Positions 9,801 to 18,124 of a stretch of DNA of 64,000 bases are shown piece after piece; the first letter of the stretch is position 1, and every line of letters starts with the position of its first letter. This DNA is from Chitinophaga pinensis (GTDB lineage: Bacteria; Bacteroidota; Bacteroidia; NS11-12g; UBA9320). The stretch is taken from assembly GCA_945907065.1 (NCBI GenBank), contig CAMDSC010000004.1:62001-126000 (forward strand), in the 5' to 3' direction. The position numbers were made by a program, and so were the translations under genes. The notes under the pieces were generated by a model that was not told where the DNA came from, ran no database searches, and saw nothing but the letters and a program-made list of their open reading frames with translations.

Positions 9801-10223
9801 CAAAAGTAAAATGCCATCCTTGCACAGAGCGGCTATTGATTTTCCATCATTACTTATAGCAAAAGTAGTTATCGGATTTTTAATTTTTTTATATGTTTTT
9901 AAAATGTTCCCGTTAACTATATCCCATTTTATAAAGCTTTTATCATCCCAACTGCAACTGTAAATAAATTTGCCATCCATGCTCAATTTGGCATCATACA
10001 CCATTCCTTTATGACCCCGAAATGTTCTGACCAGCATCCCGTTATTTACCTGCCACAACTTTATCATTTGGTCGTTGGCTGCTGTCATTATGTATTTTCC
10101 ATCACTTGAAAAATCTACACATTTCACCCGGTCGCTATGCCCCAACTGAACTAGCAATTCTGAATTTTGAGACTGGGCATTAATACCAACTAAAAGAATA
10201 AGAAGCCCTAAAAATCGTTCCAT
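6879..10223 (-). CDS. Exported WD40-repeat caspase-family (C14) protein
   Basis: A 1114-residue protein: signal peptide (about 1-18, MERFLGLLILLVGINAQS), roughly a dozen WD40 units (about 25-650, enough for two beta-propellers), a linker (about 700-820), and a C-terminal caspase/metacaspase p20-like domain. The catalytic dyad is His922 (SLSGHG) and Cys972 (VDACHSGE), 50 residues apart as usual. Residues 1070-1081 (D-K-N-D-D-G-K-I-S-V-T-E) fit the EF-hand calcium loop consensus. The ATG at 10223 is preferred over a TTG 12 nt upstream because it starts the signal peptide cleanly. The protease probably acts outside the cytoplasm; its substrate is unknown. No T9SS sorting domain follows. Neighbours give no functional hint. 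Confidence 0.92.
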   Translation of the reverse strand: MERFLGLLILLVGINAQSQNSELLVQLGHSDRVKCVDFSSDGKYIMTAANDQMIKLWQVNNGMLVRTFRGHKGMVYDAKLSMDGKFIYSCSWDDKSFIKWDIVNGNILKTYKKIKNPITTFAISNDGKSIAALCKDGILLLQSRDFGLIKKIPLVEPTIVQFSADDKLIYISNKEYQKEKYWVYETATNKLTEQFKIIYSVESMTVAAEKLVLSNYKEVLCYDLITKKSIYKKSSDTLKITASTLNHSGDKFAYGLEDGTIKISDFFGNETILEKRHSGIINHLQFSNDDQLLATASNDWTSKIYSTTTGKVVKDLKTQSEFIGGISLNNTGNYLAFASGHLEIGNLIGVWNITRGKLFPYYSSERVYDFFYSVAFSPKGKTIAAANSKGSTHWYNFPNNGNSGNLSLGNSPVTCVTYTPNGKNIISGTKDGKLIFWRPDRNKNETIEADKQGIASIAMSNDGAKIAAGTYDGKLLIYGYDSKSLIQTINSHTQSSGYNDSNVVMAYGSVTGMSLDGNFNMKYASIMAVAFSPDNSLVATCGGCWIKIFNASTGELVKHIKQNGAGFCTLSFSADGKYLCNGGADFNVRLYEVATGNLIKTFVGHQNEVRSAVFSNNQKYLISGSFDTQIKIWDIATGKEILSYIVLKGGTDYVISNPQGYYFATKGASKVLSFRVGNEVFPFEQFDLKYNRPDIILDNISKFVYGETKDHPNVQLIKSYNAAYEKRLKRAGFTETQLGSDFHVPNISVTMTGIPISTKQANFSFEIKASDNLYDLSQLNVWVNDVPLYGAKGTPLNGKNITKNCDLVLGNERNKITVSCVNSKGVESYKESFEIVYEGGVINYKTYFIGIGVSTYQDTSFNLKYSVKDVEDIAKTVREKYPEADISLLTDMRATKENILKLKEKLLKTGVNDKVIISLSGHGLLSKDLDFYYATYTMDFEKPEKYGLLYDDLEGLLDGIPARNKLLMVDACHSGEVDKSETIEFLDTILPQGISGTSTKGAKMIVNKNPVGLENSFELMQELFSDVSKGNGSIVISAAGGKEYALESDKWNNGVFTFCVLNGLKNETTDKNDDGKISVTELKNYVSQEVQTLTNGRQKPTSRKENLDNDWKIW

Positions 10224-10254
10224 AATTTTATGCAATTTACATTTTTGAATGATA

Positions 10255-10286
10255 TTGGTGAAAATTGAACATAATTTTTACCTTTA
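10255..10286 (+). promoter_or_regulatory. Probable promoter of WG-repeat gene
   Basis: TTGG at 10255-10258, a 20-nt spacer and TACCTTTA at 10279-10286 (one mismatch to TAnnTTTG) lie 19 nt before the ATG at 10306. Confidence 0.45.
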
Positions 10287-10305
10287 CATCCTTATAAATA
10301 ACATT

Positions 10306-11349
10306 ATGAAAAAAATTATTTTTCTTTTATTACTCACCAGTCTTTGCTTTAGTTCCTTTTCTCAAGGATTATTTCCTTTTAAAAAAGGAGACCTTTGGGG
10401 ATATATTGATAGTACTGGGAAAGAAGTGATATCTCCACAATTCCCAATGGCCGGCTTTTTTTATGAAGGATTTGCTTATGCTCAATTTGGTGAAGCCTTA
10501 GGATATATTGATATCACTGGAAAAGAAGTTATTAAAGCTAAATATCCGGCAGTTTATAATTTTCATGAAGGATTTGCAGGGGTAATGGAAGATGAAGATT
10601 GGGGCGTTATTAATACAAAAGGTGAAATGGTGATAGAACCAATGTATGCTGCACCGCTCGTGTTTCATAATGGTTTAGCAAGATTTAAACAAGAACGTGG
10701 TTTATTTTCAACTTATGGATTTGTAAACACAAAAGGGGATACCGTTATTTATCCTGAGTTTGAAAAGGTGAGTGAGTTTAGTGATGGATTGTGCATGGCT
10801 TCTAAAGACGGTTACAAATACGGTTATATAAATACCAAAGGCGAATGGGCAATTGAACCTACTTTTGATATTGGGGCCGCCATGAAAATTAATGGGGAAT
10901 ATGATTTTTCTGATAAAGATTTTAGTGGGGGTTTTGCCGCAGTATTACTGGAAGATAAATATGGATTAATGGACAAAACTGGCAAAATAGCTTTGGACTT
11001 TAAATTTGCCTTTATTGGAAAATTTTCGGAAGGATTGGCTCCTGCAAAAATGGATAGTCTTTATGGGTATATCAACCCAAAGGGAAACTGGATTATTAAA
11101 CCTAAATATAATGGTGCCGAAATGTTTAGTCATGGTTTGGCAGCTGTTTCCAAAGGTCCTTTCCTCGATGAGCTTTGGGGATTTATTGACCATACCGGAA
11201 AAGAAGTAATTCCATTAACCATTGTTGGAAATTACACCTATTTAGTACCTATGAAATTTTGGGATGGGGTGGTGGCTTGCTATGTTGAAAAAGACGTGTA
11301 TGGCTATATCAACCGATTAGGCAAAGTGATTTGGAAGATGGACAAATAA
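10306..11349 (+). CDS. WG-repeat protein, exported
   Basis: A 347-residue protein with signal peptide (MKKIIFLLLLTSLCFSSFSQ) followed by nine WG repeats of the form (W/Y)GYI(N/D)xxGKxVI, covering nearly the whole mature protein. The repeats form a beta-rich scaffold; no enzymatic motif is visible. An ATG-less extension to 10249 is possible, but the start at 10306 gives the signal peptide and sits 19 nt after a promoter-like box. WG-repeat (KWG) proteins are common in Bacteroidota and mostly uncharacterised. The function is unknown; a binding role in the periplasm or outer membrane is an inference. Confidence 0.85.
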   Translation: MKKIIFLLLLTSLCFSSFSQGLFPFKKGDLWGYIDSTGKEVISPQFPMAGFFYEGFAYAQFGEALGYIDITGKEVIKAKYPAVYNFHEGFAGVMEDEDWGVINTKGEMVIEPMYAAPLVFHNGLARFKQERGLFSTYGFVNTKGDTVIYPEFEKVSEFSDGLCMASKDGYKYGYINTKGEWAIEPTFDIGAAMKINGEYDFSDKDFSGGFAAVLLEDKYGLMDKTGKIALDFKFAFIGKFSEGLAPAKMDSLYGYINPKGNWIIKPKYNGAEMFSHGLAAVSKGPFLDELWGFIDHTGKEVIPLTIVGNYTYLVPMKFWDGVVACYVEKDVYGYINRLGKVIWKMDK

Positions 11350-11353
11350 AACA

Positions 11354-12466
11354 TTAAGACTTAAATTCTTCAGCCATTTCCAGTTCAATATCTTTTAATA
11401 TTGACATAAAATCATTTTGGGTAATTACCTTTTTATTTAGTTTCCTAATATTTTTTTTCTCCAAAAGCTTCACATTCAATTTGATTTTAAATTCATAAAA
11501 ATCATTCAATGGTTGGCCAGACATAGTTTTATCAATCAATGTTAAATTACATGGTAAAATAGTATCGCCTTTACTAGGAACTAACCAAGGTTTTGCACCG
11601 GGATAAGCCTCACACTGGTGTTTTAGTAAAATTTTTTTACTTGGGAGCCTGTAATCTCTCGACCACCAAATATTGCGGGTGGCTTCATAAGCATCAAAGG
11701 TTTCCTTTTCTGTTTTCACCACCTCTAGTTGTCTTAGTTTTTCAGCAAGCAAATGAGTCATGGCTTGCTCATACGGCATATTGCTTTTCAAAGCTTCCAT
11801 TCCCAAAGTTACCCCTGTAAGATTACTATAAATATCTTCTATCGAAAAACTGGAATAGCGCTCCGGCATCAAGGGAACATACGACGTTCCATACCAAGTT
11901 CCTATTTCGTGCCAAACCGATAAATCATACGTTACCTTGCCGGCCAAATGCAATAAATCCAAACTATCCATATCCTTACTCCATTTGATATTTACGGATT
12001 TTTTGCCCCCTTCAATTCCTAAATTCAATTTTACATTCCCTTTTTCTTTATTCAATAAAATAGTGGAATACAAAAAAGCCGTCCAATCGGCCTGATCTCT
12101 TAAATGTCCCAAATCAATAAACCCGCCGCGCTTGGTATAAATAACGCCGTTGCCTTCGCGGTTGCTTCCCAAATACTTATGTGGACCTACTTTTTCAATA
12201 CTCGTTATATCACTTATTTTTATGGCAGGAATAACCATCAGATGCAAATTAGCCCCAAATGAACAACACGAACGAATGATTCGGCTAGGCGGATTTTTAA
12301 ACTCTTTAGCGGTGAGAACCATCGGTTTTGCCAGGCCCAGCTGGTTACCAAAAATAATAATAATTGCTAAAATAAATTTGAATACTGAATTAAAATTAAG
12401 GCGAACCGGAAATAAATTAGGGATATATTGGGTTTTAGAATTTGCTATACGAAGCGATTGAATCAT
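11354..12466 (-). CDS. DUF4056-like protein of unknown function
   Basis: A 370-residue protein with a hydrophobic segment (about 30-47) that serves as signal peptide or anchor. The core (about 55-300) contains PSRIIRSCCSFG, HKYLG, a glycine-rich YTKRGGFIDLGHLRDQADW block and WHEIGTWYG, which together resemble the DUF4056 family as I remember it. The paired His/Glu/Asp residues in these blocks could bind metal or act catalytically, but no reaction is known. The C-terminus is rich in Lys. It is transcribed convergently with the WG-repeat gene (4 nt between stops) and divergently from lnt. The N-terminus is uncertain. Confidence 0.65.
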   Translation of the reverse strand: MIQSLRIANSKTQYIPNLFPVRLNFNSVFKFILAIIIIFGNQLGLAKPMVLTAKEFKNPPSRIIRSCCSFGANLHLMVIPAIKISDITSIEKVGPHKYLGSNREGNGVIYTKRGGFIDLGHLRDQADWTAFLYSTILLNKEKGNVKLNLGIEGGKKSVNIKWSKDMDSLDLLHLAGKVTYDLSVWHEIGTWYGTSYVPLMPERYSSFSIEDIYSNLTGVTLGMEALKSNMPYEQAMTHLLAEKLRQLEVVKTEKETFDAYEATRNIWWSRDYRLPSKKILLKHQCEAYPGAKPWLVPSKGDTILPCNLTLIDKTMSGQPLNDFYEFKIKLNVKLLEKKNIRKLNKKVITQNDFMSILKDIELEMAEEFKS

Positions 12467-12575
12467 TTCTACTTTACTTTAAAAAAACGAATGTCAAAGC
12501 TAAGAATTTTTTAAGATTAAGATTAAAATAATTTTAAGACTACTTTTAGTTAACAAATATTGCTAAGTGCAATCC

Positions 12576-12583
12576 TATCTTTG
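12576..12583 (+). promoter_or_regulatory. -7 promoter box of lnt operon
   Basis: Perfect TAnnTTTG (TATCTTTG), ending 8 nt before the TTG start of lnt. It supports a very short leader and the TTG as true start. The -33 element is not clear. Confidence 0.55.
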
Positions 12584-12591
12584 CCCGATAC

Positions 12592-14145
12592 TTGAAAAAG
12601 CAATTTCTTTTAATTCTTCTATCACCGCTTATCCTCACCGCAGGTTGGCCGCCGTTTTATACCGGTTTTTTGCTATTAGTCGGGTTTGTTCCTTTGCTGC
12701 TACTGGAACAGGAAACCCAAAAATGGTTTGGCCTAAAAGTATATTTTTCGCTTTTACTTTGGAATATTGGTACTACCTGGTGGGTTTGGTTTGCCTCGCC
12801 CGAAGGCTGCATTGCCATGCTGCTGGCCAATTCAGGACTTATGTTGCTTCCTTTTGTTTTTTACCGAAGGGTAAAAAAATACTTTGGTATGGAAACCGGT
12901 TTGATGGCTTGGATAATAAGTTGGCTCAGCATGGAATATTTGCACCTCAACTGGGAAATTGCATACCCATGGCTCAATCTTGGCAACGGGCTGGCGGCAC
13001 TTCCACAAACAATTCAATGGTATGAATATACCGGAACATTGGGCGGAACTTTATGGATTTTGGTATCCAATGCCTTGGTTTTTAAACTGTATTTAAACCC
13101 AAACAAAAAAAATAGATGGATGGTGGCATCCGTAGTTATAGTTCCTGTAATTATTTCTTTGGTTATTTTGTTTACCTATCCCGCCGACAATAAAGGTGCT
13201 TCGTATAAGGTAGTAGTGGTTCAACCCAATATTGACCCGTATCAAAAATTTGAAACGGAAGACCCAAAAACCGAAGTGAACTACTTTTCAAAAATGGCTG
13301 AGAAACAATTAGATTCTTCTACCGAGTTTGTATTATTTCCCGAAACCGGAATGACTGAAAACTGTGAGCAGCAATATATTAATAGTAGCCTTACCTATAC
13401 CCTTTTAAAAGAGTGGCTCAAAAAATATCCGAATCTCACCTTAATTTCAGGCAGCAATACCTATCGTTTTTTTGATTCCAACAACCGAACCTCCACAGCC
13501 CGCAGGCATTATTCAGGCAAATATTACGATGTTTACAATTCGTCTGTAGTGATGAATCAAGAGGGGGTAAACGATATTTACCGCAAATCAAAACTAGTGC
13601 CGGGAGTAGAAAAAATGCCTTATACCAAAGTGTTTAGTTTTCTCGAAAATTATGCCATAGACTTGGGCGGCATCAGCGGCAGCTTGGGAGAAGATACAGT
13701 GGCCAGAGTTTTTTATTCAAACCATAAAATTGGGGCAGCACCACTAATTTGTTACGAAACTATATTTGGCGAGTATGTTTCTGAATTTGTAAAAAACGGA
13801 GCCAATGTTATATTTATTTTAACCAATGATGGCTGGTGGGGAGATACACCGGGATACAAACATCATAAACTTTATGCACGATTGCGAGCTATTGAAAACC
13901 GTAGAGATGTAGTGCGTTGCACCAATACCGGCACCAGTTGCGTTATTGATAAAAAAGGAACCATCAGCGGCGAAACCGCTTGGTGGCACCCGGCCACAAT
14001 GACTTATACCATTCATCCATCGAGCACTCTTACTTTTTATACCCAACATGGCGACTATCTTGGTAAAATGGCGGCTTGGCTTTTTGGTATTGTATTTATT
14101 ATGTCAATTGCAGGAAAAAGTATAAGTAGAAAAATTTATTCCTAA
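12592..14145 (+). CDS. lnt: Apolipoprotein N-acyltransferase
   Basis: A 517-residue inner-membrane enzyme that adds the third acyl chain to the N-terminal Cys of lipoproteins. About six or more membrane segments fill residues 1-200, and a nitrilase-type (CN hydrolase) domain follows (about 205-480). The catalytic triad is complete: E251 in FPETG, K332 in YRKSKLVPG and C387 in ICYETIFGE. The start codon is TTG at 12592; a TATCTTTG box ends 8 nt upstream and no in-frame ATG gives a better N-terminus. It is the first gene of lnt-porZ-glycosyltransferase-recO, with 20 nt to porZ. Confidence 0.96.
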   Translation: MKKQFLLILLSPLILTAGWPPFYTGFLLLVGFVPLLLLEQETQKWFGLKVYFSLLLWNIGTTWWVWFASPEGCIAMLLANSGLMLLPFVFYRRVKKYFGMETGLMAWIISWLSMEYLHLNWEIAYPWLNLGNGLAALPQTIQWYEYTGTLGGTLWILVSNALVFKLYLNPNKKNRWMVASVVIVPVIISLVILFTYPADNKGASYKVVVVQPNIDPYQKFETEDPKTEVNYFSKMAEKQLDSSTEFVLFPETGMTENCEQQYINSSLTYTLLKEWLKKYPNLTLISGSNTYRFFDSNNRTSTARRHYSGKYYDVYNSSVVMNQEGVNDIYRKSKLVPGVEKMPYTKVFSFLENYAIDLGGISGSLGEDTVARVFYSNHKIGAAPLICYETIFGEYVSEFVKNGANVIFILTNDGWWGDTPGYKHHKLYARLRAIENRRDVVRCTNTGTSCVIDKKGTISGETAWWHPATMTYTIHPSSTLTFYTQHGDYLGKMAAWLFGIVFIMSIAGKSISRKIYS

Positions 14146-14165
14146 ATTTACCGTTCTATCCAATA

Positions 14166-16433
14166 ATGTCCAAATATTTAAATATTATTCTTTTTCTCCT
14201 TGTTGCACCCATTACTATTTTGGCACAAAAAACAGACTACAACGGGGTAGGACGATGGCGAACTCATTTTCCTTACAAGGATGTAAAACAAGTTCAGGAA
14301 GCGGGAGAATTTATTTTTGTATTGCCCGAAAAAGGATTTTTTACCTACTACCAGCCCAGCGGCGAAATAAGCGTTTACTCCAAGGTAAATGGCTTTAACG
14401 ATATTGATGTGGCCATAATGCGTTACATCGAACCGCTTAACAAAATGGTGTTTGTGTATGCTTCAGGCAGTATTGATATTCTTGACTTAAAAACTCAAAA
14501 TATTCAAAATATTCCGGACATACTTCGCAAAAGCATCTTGGGTGAAAAAGCTTTTTATGACCTTCAGTATTTTGATGGCAAAGCTTATCTGTCAAGCAGT
14601 ATGGGCATTATTGTTATTGATATAAATAAACTTGAAATCAGTGATTCATATCAAAATATTGGCCCTTCGGGAACGGTGGTTTCGGTATATTCAACCATGC
14701 GCTATAATGACCACCTTTACGCGGGAACCAATAAAGGAATATTGCGGGCTAAGGCAAAGGGAAGTAACCTGAGTGATTTTCAAAATTGGCAAACCGTTAA
14801 ACCCGGATTGGAAAGCAAACTGCTTCGTGTATTCGACGGAAAATTATACGCTGTAAATGATTCTGTTTATCAAAACTACGATGATAATTCCGGTAATATT
14901 TGGAACACGATAAGAGGAAATACCATAAAAAATGTTGTGAGTCTTGAATTATGCCATAATAAACTTATAGAAACCCATTGGGGCGGATTTATTATATCAA
15001 AACCCGGAGGAAGTATTGACAGTATTCGTGAAAATGCTGTCGCTTGCGGAATTTTAGATGTTAATAATCTCTTATGGACCGGTGGAACAGGTTTAGGATT
15101 TTTTAATATAAAACCCAACGGCAGTTATGGATATTTTGGAATAAATGGCCCCAATAGCATAACGACCAATACCATAGCCGGCTGGAATGATGAAGTATGG
15201 GTAACAAGCGGTGGCCCCGGCTTTGTATATGGACCCACTTTTAACGGAGCAGGTTATTATCATTTTAAAGAAAACACTTGGGAAAACCGACCAAATACTC
15301 CACAGGAATTATTGTCGATGTATGATTTTACAAGCATTGCTATTAATAAAGCTACCGGCGAAACCTGGCTAGGAAGTCATGCCACGGGAATTGCACGATT
15401 CCAAAATGGAAAGTTTGTTGAACGATTTGATACTTATAATAGCACCTTACGAAAACAACAAGGTTTGTACACAATTGTTCCGGGTTTGTCATTGGATAGC
15501 AAAGGAAATCTATGGGCTGCCAATTATGACGTGGATAGTTGTGTATCGGTAAGGTATTCCAATGGGAAATGGCAATCCTATAAATTAAGTATGAACTCCG
15601 TTGGTGAAATGGTAATAGATGATTTAGACCAAAAATGGATGACAACCCCTCGCATTGGGAGTTCGGGAATTATAGTTTTTAAAGAAGCCACCAAAGGGGT
15701 GCTTCAGCGGCAACGATTATTAATGAAAGGCAAAGGTGTTGGTGATTTACCATCCAATCGTGTAAATGCTTTAATTATAGATAAAGACAATGAAATATGG
15801 ATTGGTTCTGATGAGGGTTTGGCTGTATTTTTTAATCCTCAAAGAGCCTTTGATACCGAAGAAGACGCCCAAAGAATAATTGTAGACCAAAACGGTGTAG
15901 TAGGATATTTATTAGGCAGTGAAGCAATTAATGATATGTGTATTGACGGTGCCAACAGAAAGTGGGTGGCTACTAACAACGGTGCATTTTTAATTGAAAA
16001 AGACGGAACTAGTGTTTTAGAACATTTCACAACTGAAAACTCGCCATTACCAAGTAATATTATAAAATCTGTAGGGGTAAATGGTGTATCGGGTGAAGTA
16101 TTTTTTGGCACCCAAAACGGTCTTATTTCTTATGGAGGCAATGCTACCGATGCAGGAGATCAGCACGGCGATGAAGTTAAAATTTATCCCAACCCTGTTT
16201 ATGAGACCTACGATGGCGACATCACTATTCAAGGGCTGCCTGATTATGCCACTGTAAAAATCACGGATGTATCTGGCCGCATTATTTATGAAACTTTATC
16301 AAACGGTGGAATAGCTACATGGAACGGCAAAATGTTTAATGGTAAAAGACCGCAAACCGGTATCTATCTTGTTATCAGTAGCAATAAGGAAGACAAGGAC
16401 AGCAGAGTAAGTAAACTGCTTTTTGTGAACTAA
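14166..16433 (+). CDS. porZ: Type IX secretion system protein PorZ
   Basis: A 755-residue exported beta-propeller protein. After the signal peptide (about 1-19), the N-terminal block WRTHFPYKDVKQV ... YYSKVNGFNDIDV matches the PorZ N-terminal propeller family; a second set of propeller units continues to about 640, and a T9SS type A sorting domain (VKIYPNPVYETYDGD ... to the end) closes it. From work on Porphyromonas, PorZ joins PorU, PorV and PorQ in the surface complex that cleaves cargo signals and attaches cargo to anionic LPS. Its stop overlaps the next ATG by 1 nt (TAATG), so it is translationally coupled to the glycosyltransferase. Confidence 0.88.
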   Translation: MSKYLNIILFLLVAPITILAQKTDYNGVGRWRTHFPYKDVKQVQEAGEFIFVLPEKGFFTYYQPSGEISVYSKVNGFNDIDVAIMRYIEPLNKMVFVYASGSIDILDLKTQNIQNIPDILRKSILGEKAFYDLQYFDGKAYLSSSMGIIVIDINKLEISDSYQNIGPSGTVVSVYSTMRYNDHLYAGTNKGILRAKAKGSNLSDFQNWQTVKPGLESKLLRVFDGKLYAVNDSVYQNYDDNSGNIWNTIRGNTIKNVVSLELCHNKLIETHWGGFIISKPGGSIDSIRENAVACGILDVNNLLWTGGTGLGFFNIKPNGSYGYFGINGPNSITTNTIAGWNDEVWVTSGGPGFVYGPTFNGAGYYHFKENTWENRPNTPQELLSMYDFTSIAINKATGETWLGSHATGIARFQNGKFVERFDTYNSTLRKQQGLYTIVPGLSLDSKGNLWAANYDVDSCVSVRYSNGKWQSYKLSMNSVGEMVIDDLDQKWMTTPRIGSSGIIVFKEATKGVLQRQRLLMKGKGVGDLPSNRVNALIIDKDNEIWIGSDEGLAVFFNPQRAFDTEEDAQRIIVDQNGVVGYLLGSEAINDMCIDGANRKWVATNNGAFLIEKDGTSVLEHFTTENSPLPSNIIKSVGVNGVSGEVFFGTQNGLISYGGNATDAGDQHGDEVKIYPNPVYETYDGDITIQGLPDYATVKITDVSGRIIYETLSNGGIATWNGKMFNGKRPQTGIYLVISSNKEDKDSRVSKLLFVN

Positions 16434-18121
16434 TGCGGCGGTTATTTATTTATATAAACTTCCTTTTCATTACCTTATGGTGTATTTTTTTCTTTCAGTT
16501 TCAGTTTGTATCCTACACTTATTTCACCAACCAAATTATCAATTTATTTTCGATTGATGAAAGTCGAAGGACAGTATTTCTAGCAGTATTCAGTCCAAAA
16601 GTTTTTTACCAACTTAAATGGTTATTTCTTTTTCTGATTATCTTTCAAGTAACCTTTTTAACTATTAGTATTAAAAGACCATTAATCTTTAAAAATATAA
16701 AGGATTGTTTATTTGCAATTTTAGATTGCCCTATGTGGCTTTGGGAAAGCTTTAAAAAACTCAATAAAGTTGAAAAGACAAGCCTGAGTTTATTTATAAT
16801 CGTAGTGATTACTCAACGGTTGTGGCTTAGTAATATTACAGATGTGGTATATGATGAAGCTTGGACCTACTTAGCCTTTACCAGTAAAAATCCTTTGGTA
16901 GCAGCATGTTTTTATCCCACCTCCAATAATCATATCTTGTTTTCACACCTTACCCAAATCACCAAATTATTACCTTTTGATATTTTAACCAACCTAAGAT
17001 TATCGGCTTTGATACCAAATATTTTGGCCGTTCTAACTCTTTTCTTTTGTTTGCGCAAATACGTAAAGCCTTTAGCCTCATGGGTTGGTATCATTCTCTT
17101 CACCTTTTCATTTCCAATGGTTTATTACGGATTTGTAGCACGTGGCTATTCACTAATCGTTTTATTTTTCACAGTGGGATTTTTCTCTTTGTTACAAATA
17201 CTTCGAAATTTTGAAAACAAAAAAGCCTGGTACAGATTGCTTATATCATCTGTTTTAGGATTTTACACAATTCCAATATATTTATATCCTTTTGTTAGCC
17301 TATTTGGTTTTTCAATGGTTTTCTTTTGGGTTAATAATAACAAGACTATAGTTTTAAAAACAATTAAATATGGTTTGGCTACATGTGTTTTAACTTTCGC
17401 TGTTTATTCTCCAGTATTTGCAATAAGTGGAATCCAATCAGTAACCAGTAATAAATTCGTAAATTCATTAAGCATGGAAGAAGTGATGAGTGGTTTTTTA
17501 ACTCACTTAATCCAAACCATACATTTTTTCACAACTAGTAATTATAGTTACATTTTTGCTATTGCATTGCTTTTAGTATTTATTTTGGCAATAAAAATAA
17601 TTGAATTTAAGCCTGCCATCTACCTTTCCATATTTATGATTTTAATGGTTCCTGCTTTGATTTTTATTCATAAAGTTTTGCCTGTAGAACGAACATGGAT
17701 TTATCTTTTAGTTCCATTAACCTTTTTAATTAGTGCCATTATAAACAAGTATAAATTGTCGATTTTAGCTTTGGGGTTAAGTATTATTTATTCGCTTTTT
17801 ATTAACTTTAACTGGAAAAAACAAATGCTTTGGTACGATGAAATTTGTATGGAAGACTACATTCAGGGGCAGTATTTTTCAAACTATTTTCACAATAAAA
17901 AAGCCACGATAATTACTTCCAGCCGAATGAATAGTTATTTGAAATTTAATAAGCAATTGAGAAATGAAGAATGGGAAATAGAAGCTGAAAATATAGATTC
18001 ATTCACTCCAAAATGCTTCTACATTCATTATATTGAAAAAGATAGTATTCCTGATATTCCAAAGAGTTTGAATAAAATAACAAACTACCATAATTATGAA
18101 TTGTATCGCGCCAACAATTAG
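16433..18121 (+). CDS. Polytopic membrane glycosyltransferase (GT39/ArnT-like)
   Basis: A 562-residue protein with about 12 membrane helices. An acidic D141-E142 pair in VVYDEAWTY sits in the first large extracytoplasmic loop, where GT-C enzymes (PMT, ArnT, DUF2723 types) keep their metal/lipid-phosphate site. Long hydrophobic helices follow and the C-terminal 80 residues form a small soluble domain. The likely role is transfer of a sugar from a polyprenyl-phosphate donor onto a lipid or protein outside the inner membrane. It lies between porZ (1-nt overlap) and recO (3-nt gap), so it is fully embedded in the operon. The exact substrate is unknown. Confidence 0.75.
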   Translation: MRRLFIYINFLFITLWCIFFFQFQFVSYTYFTNQIINLFSIDESRRTVFLAVFSPKVFYQLKWLFLFLIIFQVTFLTISIKRPLIFKNIKDCLFAILDCPMWLWESFKKLNKVEKTSLSLFIIVVITQRLWLSNITDVVYDEAWTYLAFTSKNPLVAACFYPTSNNHILFSHLTQITKLLPFDILTNLRLSALIPNILAVLTLFFCLRKYVKPLASWVGIILFTFSFPMVYYGFVARGYSLIVLFFTVGFFSLLQILRNFENKKAWYRLLISSVLGFYTIPIYLYPFVSLFGFSMVFFWVNNNKTIVLKTIKYGLATCVLTFAVYSPVFAISGIQSVTSNKFVNSLSMEEVMSGFLTHLIQTIHFFTTSNYSYIFAIALLLVFILAIKIIEFKPAIYLSIFMILMVPALIFIHKVLPVERTWIYLLVPLTFLISAIINKYKLSILALGLSIIYSLFINFNWKKQMLWYDEICMEDYIQGQYFSNYFHNKKATIITSSRMNSYLKFNKQLRNEEWEIEAENIDSFTPKCFYIHYIEKDSIPDIPKSLNKITNYHNYELYRANN

Positions 18122-18124
18122 CAA

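Noticed and set aside
10224-10235. TTG start for the WD40-caspase
   Set aside because: The ATG at 10223 gives the signal peptide directly; the TTG only adds four residues without support.
12567-13025. A 152-codon open frame in another phase of lnt
   Set aside because: The overlapping lnt frame has a complete catalytic triad; this frame has no motif.
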